From Russula earlei (Eukaryota; Basidiomycota; Agaricomycetes; Russulales; Russulaceae): a stretch of DNA of 64,000 bases. Positions within the stretch are counted from its first letter, which is position 1, and every line of letters begins with the position of its first letter. Below the pieces are notes generated by a model, which saw only the letters and a program-made list of their open reading frames with translations, was not told the DNA's origin and made no database searches. The stretch covers positions 79,113 through 143,112 of the forward strand of contig JAGFNK010000088.1 in the NCBI GenBank assembly GCA_025769875.1. The letters run 5' to 3'. The translations under genes were made by a program, and so were the position numbers. Below, piece after piece: positions 57,241 through 64,000 of this stretch.

Positions 57241-60200
57241 AACTTGTCAACTAATTAAAATAAGAACGGAGAGTCAGGGTCTGCCTGAGATGGTAATTTC
57301 TTACGTAACAAAATCTCCTTACATGGAAGGTAATGCTTAGCAAATCAATTTGTAAGCAGTGAAAAAGTTTTTTGGGCGACGGCGTCTTTGTTTGACTACA
57401 CATGTTTGTTTTTTCTCTTGCTGTTGTTCATCCTCCTTCCCCTCACCACTCTTCCTTCCCCATGGTCCCAGCTCAACACTCTCAAGCTGCCAGTCTCCTC
57501 AAGCTTTCACTGGCTATTACCCATGTCATTCAAGTGGTTTTTCCATGGGTGCATTTTTTTCTTTCGTTTTCACGCCCTTCTCATCTTCTCAGCCCTCTCC
57601 TTCCCATCACCCATTTTTCAGTAAGGCCCCTGACAAGCTCCTCTTCAACCCCCTTCCACCCACTGGACCCCATTCCCCTCTCCTCCTGTGGCACTGCAGT
57701 GGTGACGATGACAACGACTTGGGCATGGCCACAGCAACCCCACGACGGCCATGAATCTTGAGCATGGCCCATGGGCCACTGTGATGATCTGGCCACCATG
57801 ATGGCGACGTGCCCATGGCTGTGACGACGGCATGGCTCAACTGGCTCTTTCTCCCACACCTTCTTGCCATCCCCTGCACCTCCTTGCTGCAGTTGCGATG
57901 ATAATGGCAACTCAGGCATGGCCATGGCACCATCACGATGGCCAGGAATCATCAGCATGGCCCATGGCCACTGTGATGATCTGGCTGCTGTGACGGCAAT
58001 GTGCCCATGGCCATGATGGTGGCACGTTTGCTCTGGCAATTGTTTCTCTTTCTTCTCCCACACTCTAGCATTCTTCTGCAGTTTGCTTTGCAAGTTCCTT
58101 TCACCATGGGTGACCAGTCCAAGCCAAGACAAGACCACGAGAACACCCAATGGCCATCAAAACACTTCGTGCAATTGCCAATCGCGAATACGGTGCGCAT
58201 TTTATCTTCTTTTCGCTTTTTGTTTCTTTCTTTTCCTTCTCATTATGAGCTCTTTTCTAACCCTTTCTCAAAGTGACAGCAAGGCCAGCACCACGGCAAT
58301 GACACAGCGATCAAGAGAGGGACACACATTTCGTGAGTTTTTGCCCTTTCTTTTGTTTTTCACTCTGCCTCCTCAGCTCTACTTTGCGTCTTTCCCTGGC
58401 CCTGAAAACCGTGCCAAGTTCACCTGCTTTGCAAGCAGCATTTTTCGTGCGTCACCACCCGCATATGCTCTTTTCTTTCACTTTCTCTCCCTCTTTCCCT
58501 CCTTGCCCTTCCAGCCCCACTTCCTTCAAGAACAACAGCCAATTATCTCATCCCAGATGGTTCTCCAAGCAGACAGGTCAATTCCCTCACATGTACCTTT
58601 TGCACGCGCAAGCAGCCATTAAGATGTTCACAAGGGGTCAATGTGTGTCACACACATATTGTGCATTTTCATTTTTCCCCTTCGTTTCTCTCTCCTTGAC
58701 TTTCCACAGTGCCACGTCACACGGCTCGCATGTATGCGGTCATTTGTAGGCCCATGAAGGGCCATTCTCCCTGCTTCCAAATCCCTCGTGCGGTCCTGGC
58801 CTGTGGCGTGTGATCTGCTTCCTTCCTTGCTCCAGAGACCATGCCAGGTCTGCCTGCATTGACAAGCAGCAGTTTTCGCATGCAGACCACATGGACTTTC
58901 ATTTCTTTCTTCTCTCCCTCTGTCTTCTCCCCCTCCCCAGTTCCCACAAGATAAAAAAACCTGTCCCAATCCTTCAAGCAGGTTCTGTCCATGACGCACA
59001 AGTTCCCTCAACAAATATCACGCCTGTTTTTCTGTGTGCGTGCATGTGCATCTTTCCTTACATTTTTCACTTTGTTTCCTATTTTTTCTGCTTTTGGGTC
59101 TTTCTAATACTGTACACTATATTCCAGTTCCTGATGGCATGCAACATGATTTTCACGCGTTGAGCTTTATGGGGGTTTTTTTTTTTCTATTTATTTCATT
59201 TCTGTTGCCTTCTCTCCTGCGTGCGCAATTTTCGCATGTCGCAGTGACCGGGTGTGTTTGTTTTGGTGAAACTCTCATACCCTCTGCACATTCTTTAAGT
59301 GCTCCAGGTTCCTTCCACACCCAATGGTAAAATCCCCTCACTCAATACCTGGATGGCAAGAAACGCGTGCGTGATTATCGCATGTTTGTGTGTGTGCGTT
59401 TTCCCTTTTTTCTTCTTTCTTTCTGTGCAAATTTTCGCTCAGATGTTGTTGTGAAACAGGGAATGCAAAAATCCTGTTCCAGGATGTGTGGGACCTCCAG
59501 GTTAAGACCTGTCCTTTACGCGTTTCTTTTTCATCACGCTATACTCACAATTTCTAACCCCACAGTGGCAGCACAGCCAGGACCACAGCAATGATACCGC
59601 CATCAAGCTGTGCTTTACTGGCGTGCATTTTCATTTTCATTTTCACATGTTCTCTCATTCTCTTTTCCCTTTTCCTTCCCTCATTGCGATAGCCCATTGT
59701 CCCATTTCACAAGCCTATCTTCACAGTGACACGGCATGGCCTGGATGCGGCGATGATGCTGCCCCCTCCCATCCTGCCCCACTTTTGGCCACGTGCGACA
59801 TGTATGTGTTTCCCTTCATTTCTTCCCTCTGCTTTCTCTTTTTACTTTTGTTTCCTCTCAAGCAGCGGTGCCGATGACTATGTCACTGTTAGTGGCAATC
59901 ATAATGCAATGGCCATGACCACGACCGCAACCACGGAATGGCACCATGGGTTTTCCCATGCGCAGTCATTCTCGTGCATTGACCAGGTGCATATTTCATC
60001 TTCATTTTCGCGGTTTCTCATCCTATCTCTCCTCCCCTTTCCTCTTTCACCCTTCCTCCAGATTGTACCATGTTGGCCAACATCTACAACCTACGCCATG
60101 AGTAACCTTTCACACTACATGGGCACCAGAGAGAGGCGGGCGCAGATGGTGCAGACGTTCAAGTTTCCGCGCATCAGCATTGATCCCTCCCACCTGTCCG

Positions 60201-61090
60201 CGCAACTCGATCCGTCTGGCAAGAAACGGGGGCTTTCTCGCATGCGCGATCTTCATGCGTTAAGTTGTGCACATGCATTTTTCTTTTTGTTTCATGCGAG
60301 ATGTTGTTGCGAAACATGTGATCAACAAAGCCCATAGTCTCATCCAACATGGCAGCAGTGCATCCTTTTTTTGTTTTTCATTTTGTCTCCCACCCTTACC
60401 ACAAAATGCAACAGCACCCGGAGTGTCTCAGGAAGTGGGACACAAGTACTGCTAGCACCACAGTCAAGACTCCTGAAGACCAAATGCGACGGCACCTGGA
60501 ATGTCTCTGGGCACATGTGCACGACACTGGTGCCTTTTTTTATCTCTGCCCCTTTTCTACAAAACATGACAACACTACTTGCACCACAGTCAAGACAGTT
60601 GAGGTCAGTCTTCACCCAATACCCATGAAAACCCGTGCAACCACAAACTCGTGGTGCGCCAGTTCCGTCTCAGTGAGTGAGCTTCTCGCTCACCCGCTCA
60701 CTGCGCTGTATCACATTTCCTGTGGATGTTGATCTCACGCGTGCGTTTTTCATTTTCATTTTCTCTCATTTCTTCTTTCCTCTCCTTCTATGTGCTCGAG
60801 TCCAACCCCACACTCGAAATCCTGTTGGCACACAACTGTGCTTCCTGCGTGCATGATCTTTGCACAATTCATTTTTTCGTGTTTATTCTCCCATGCCATA
60901 TCCATATCCATATCCATGTGGCGACCATGCATGTGTGCGTGCCCTTGCCAGTTCTAGCTGGCTTGCTTTTACCGGTACGTGCATGCGTTTTCCTTTTACT
61001 TTCCTCCATCTCACACCTGCTTCCAACCACAGGACGCAAGACTGGCCAATTCTGACACCAAACCTTGATGGCACATGACGGTTTCCCTTG
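57241..61090 (+). repeat. Composite repeat unit Z2 (second direct copy)
   Basis: Same order of modules as Z1 from AACTTGTCAACTAATTAAA on, including the CATGGCCCATGG blocks (57764, 57954) and the ACGGCATGGCCTGGATGCGG block near 59733. CpG sites of Z1 are often TG or CA here. No intact gene. The Rpt6 piece of Z1 was not found at the matching place, so copies differ in cargo. Confidence 0.7.
60095..60240 (+). pseudogene. Gene-like fragment in Z2
   Basis: Open and protein-like: MSNLSHYMGTRERRAQMVQT, FKFPRISIDPSHLSAQLDPS, GKKRG. It sits between pyrimidine-rich intron-like modules. I do not recognise the donor gene. Not seen in Z1. Confidence 0.35.
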
Positions 61091-61400
61091 CGCGCGAGGT
61101 CACATTGGTGGCTAGCCCATTTGCTTCACCATGTGGATGTGATCATCCAGTTGACTATGTTACTTTCAGTGGATGTAATGATTTCATGAGATATTTTTTA
61201 TTTTCCATTGATAATAAATGAGTTGAATCTATATCCAGTTTAACTGGGCTGAGCTGTAGCACTATGGTTGGTTGTGTGATTAATATCAAGGACAGATACT
61301 GAAAGGCAGTTGACTTGGCCATATAATGAATTGCTGTCTTTGATAGGTTGATTGTAAAAGTTCTGTTATTGGTTGAGATTTAGTGTATTGAAATCTCAAG
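61091..61400 (+). other. Helitron-like 5' segment after Z2, helicase deleted
   Basis: TCTATATCCAGTTTAACTGG (61222 on) resembles the segment at 51161 upstream of the helicase gene, but only about 170 bp separate it from the palindrome motifs at 61400, so this copy lacks the Rep/helicase gene. AT-rich, no ORF. Confidence 0.4.
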
Positions 61401-64000
61401 GGCAAACAGCTCGCAAGCCATGCTGTAGGCACGAAGTGCAGCTTGCAAGCCATGCCATAGGCATGAAATTACAACTTGTCAACTAATTAAATGAGAATGG
61501 AGAGTCAGGGTCTGCCCTGAGCTGCCTCCATTTGGACGAGAAAATTACCACAATTGGACAGAATGCTTAGCAAATCAATTTGTAAGCAGTGAAAAAACTT
61601 TTTGGACCATGGTGTCTTCATTTTACAATGCGCACATTCATTTTTCGTTTGCCATCGTTCTTCCTCTCCTTCCCCTCACCACTCTCCCTTCCCTTTGGTC
61701 CCAGGTCAACACTCCCAAGCTGCCAGCTTCCTCAAGTTTTCCACTCAAGTGCTCACTAGCTACACTGGCTTTTTTACAAGTCTTTTGAGTTTTCCTGTGA
61801 GCTGTGGTTTCTGCAGGTGCATTTTTTTGTTTCATTTTCACGTGCTCTCTCTCATCCTCCTTCACCTCCTTCTCAACTGTCTTCCACACAGGCCCCTGAA
61901 TGCTTCCACCCATTCCTGTCTCCTCCTATGTCACTGCAGTAGTGACGATGATCACAACTCGGGCATGGCCACAGCGATGTCGTGACAGCCATGAATCTTG
62001 AGCATGGCCCATGAGCCAATGTGATGATCTGGCCGCCATGATGGCGACGTACCCATAGCCTTGATGATGGCATGGTTCCACTCGCTCTTTCTCCCCCACC
62101 TTCTTGCCATCCCCTGCACCTCCATGCTGCAGTTGTTACAATGACAGCGACTCAGGCATGGCCATGGCACCATCGCGATGGCCAGGAATCATCAGCATGG
62201 CCCATGGCCATTGTGATGATCTGGCTGCTGTGATGGTGATGTGCCCATGTCCATGACAACGGCATGCTTGCAATTGCAATTTTTCTCTTTCTTCTCCCAC
62301 CCTCTTGCTCTCCTCTGCACTTTGTTTTGCAAGTTCCTTTCAGCATGGGTGACCACTCCAAGCCAAGACAAGACCACAAGATCACCCAGTGACCATCAAA
62401 ACCAATCATGCAATTGCCAATTGTGAATCCTGTGCGCATTTCATGTTCCTTTTCATTTTTCGTTTCTTTCTTTCTTTTCCATCTCACTGTGCACCTTTTT
62501 TCTAACCCTTTCTCACAGTGACAGCACAACCAGCATCACGGCGATGACACAGCCATCAAGACAGCGAGGAGTGGTCCACACATGTGACACACATTTTGTG
62601 CGTTTTTGCCCTGTCTTTTGTTTTTCACGTTGCCTCCTCAGCTCTACTTTGCATCTTTCCCCAGCCCTGAAGACCATGCCAAGTTTGTCTGATTTGCAAG
62701 CAGCATTTTTCATGTGTGACCACTTGCGTGTTCATGTATGTATACCCCATGTTCTCTTTCTCTCACTTTCTCTCCCACTTTCCCCTCCTTCCTGCTCTTC
62801 CCGCCCCTCTTCCTGCAAGACCAACAGCCAATGCCAGATGGTTCTTCAGCCAGACTCTGTCGTGACAGGTCAATGTACTTTTTACCGCTTGCGTGTGCGT
62901 TTTTTTTCTGGCAATTTTTTTTTTTCTCTTTTTCTCCAACTTTGTCGACTTCCCAAGCAATGCCCTCTGCCCTGCGATCGACTTGAACACGCATGGCGAC
63001 TCCAGGCCAAGACCTCAAGAATGATATGCAACATGTTTTGTCCCGCGCTTCTCCTCCCTCGCCATTTGCACCGCCTTCTTCTGTGCAAGATAACGCTCCA
63101 ATCGTTCACACCCTGTCCTTTCCGCTTCCTCCCCCTGCTGCAACTTGATCTGTGCCTGCTGGGTGGCCTCCTCTCACGGTGTTGCATGAATCTTGGCCTC
63201 AGCCCTTTGGTGCTGGGCCTCACCCTGTTTCAAGTGCGTGAGTGGGTCCCCAAAGTTCGGCGGCCCATGACATGGAGACATCTCTCGCGGCTCTGAGACC
63301 ATGCGGGTGACTGGCCTCAGCGTGGCTGGGAGCGCTTTCTCATGATGGGAAGAAACGTGTGTTTTTCTTGCTGCAGCATCTTCAGTTTTCAGTTTTCATA
63401 CACGCATTTCTTTCCCCTTTCCTTCCAGTGCATTCTCCCTTTTTCTCTTTTTTTATTGTCTTTTCTATGCACAAGCAAGCCACACATCCCTGCCTCACCT
63501 GCATCGGAATCACACGTGCAGTTCCCTCAAGTATCACTGGCTTTCTCCCGGGCGCTGTGTGTGTTTCCCTGTGTTTTTCCTCTCAGTTTTTTCTTTTTTT
63601 TTCCTCTCAAGCAGTGGTGACGACGACAATGTCACTGTCACAGTGGCAACCACAATGCGACGGCCATAATCACAACCACGACCACCAAATGGCACAAGCA
63701 GCCACCACAAGTGTTCCCATATGCAGTCATTCCTGCACGTTGACCAGGTGCATTCATTATTCCCTTTCATTTTTGTGAACGTCTCTCATACTCTCCACCC
63801 TTTCCTCAAGTGCTCCAAGCTCCTCCTCCACATGCAATTGTACAATCCCCAAACTCAATACTCGGATGGCAAGAAATGCTGTTTTCATGTGTGCACAATC
63901 AGGGATTTTTGGGCTTTACTGGTGTGCATTTTCATTTTCATTTCGCATGTTCTCTGATTCTCTTTCCCTCTTTCTCCCCTCAGTGCAATAGCCCATTGTC
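61401..64000 (+). repeat. Composite repeat unit Z3 (third direct copy, runs off the window)
   Basis: Palindrome units at 61400-61470, then the same start block as Z2 and Z1 and modules in the same order (CATGGCCCATGAGCCAATGT near 62003, CATGGCCCATGGCCATTGTG near 62197, GGTCAACACTCCCAAGCTGC near 61703). More similar to Z2 than to Z1 in its CpG-poor state. No gene recognised. Confidence 0.65.

Noticed and set aside
57581..58150. 189-codon minus-strand frame in Z2 (repeated GHGH/MARSSQW)
   Set aside because: Translation of the CATGGCCATGG-type repeat modules; the same pattern occurs in Z1 and Z3 with shifted frames.

Overview
The window reads as repeat-dominated nuclear DNA of a filamentous basidiomycete (Agaricomycetes-like). 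The evidence is short GT-AG introns of about 45-65 nt in several genes, a TNP2/Plavaka-type CACTA transposase, a BED/hAT transposase, chromodomain Ty3/gypsy elements, Ty1/copia elements and a Rep/Pif1 Helitron. I cannot name the species. No intact, obviously functional host gene is visible; the few host-like fragments (a WD40 gene, two unknown genes, a proteasome Rpt6 fragment) are broken or captured.

Layout. 1-4956: 3' part of Ty3/gypsy element A (RNase H, integrase, chromodomain remnant, a third open reading frame with its own zinc knuckle, LTR), with an LTR-like insertion in the integrase. 5.1-6.19 kb: gag/protease/RT remnant, cut by element B. 6186-12604: gypsy element B, whose 3' end changes at about 12605 into the tail and LTR of a different family (D, to 13848). 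14977-18271: a hAT transposon with TIRs and an 8-bp target duplication. 18.9-20.6 kb: a decayed WD40 gene split by a solo LTR (19651-20188). 21-23 kb: weak exon-like pieces of unknown origin.

23042-28884: a complete Ty1/copia element on the minus strand (TSD TTGCC). 28937-33919: a second copia insertion on the plus strand (TSD ATACT) whose interior is wrecked although its LTRs are still about 97% identical. 34.3-35.0 kb: remnant of an unknown protein with a GMSSD motif. 35.7-37.6 kb: decayed TNP2 transposase. 38.0-38.3 kb: interstitial telomere-like TTTAGGG blocks. 38551-46304: complete gypsy element C (TSD TGAAT), the sister of B. 46.3-47.4 kb: minisatellite rich in GACAGTTG.

47.4-64 kb: three head-to-tail copies of a unit of about 3.6 kb made of shuffled modules and captured gene fragments, with a nearly complete autonomous Helitron (Rep HUH/Y2 plus Pif1 helicase, 51545-56858) between the first and second copies.

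The most interesting points are: (1) a conserved accessory region downstream of the gypsy pol chromodomain, shared by at least three diverged families and ending in a CCHC zinc knuckle in A and C, so that these elements carry a second nucleic-acid-binding protein besides Gag; (2) an exact 11-nt complementarity between the predicted mRNA 5' end in the B/C LTRs and the sequence next to the LTR, as expected for Tf1-like self-priming; (3) the tandem Helitron units carrying an Rpt6 fragment; and (4) a CpG-deamination signature throughout the repeats, including CGA-to-TGA nonsense mutations.
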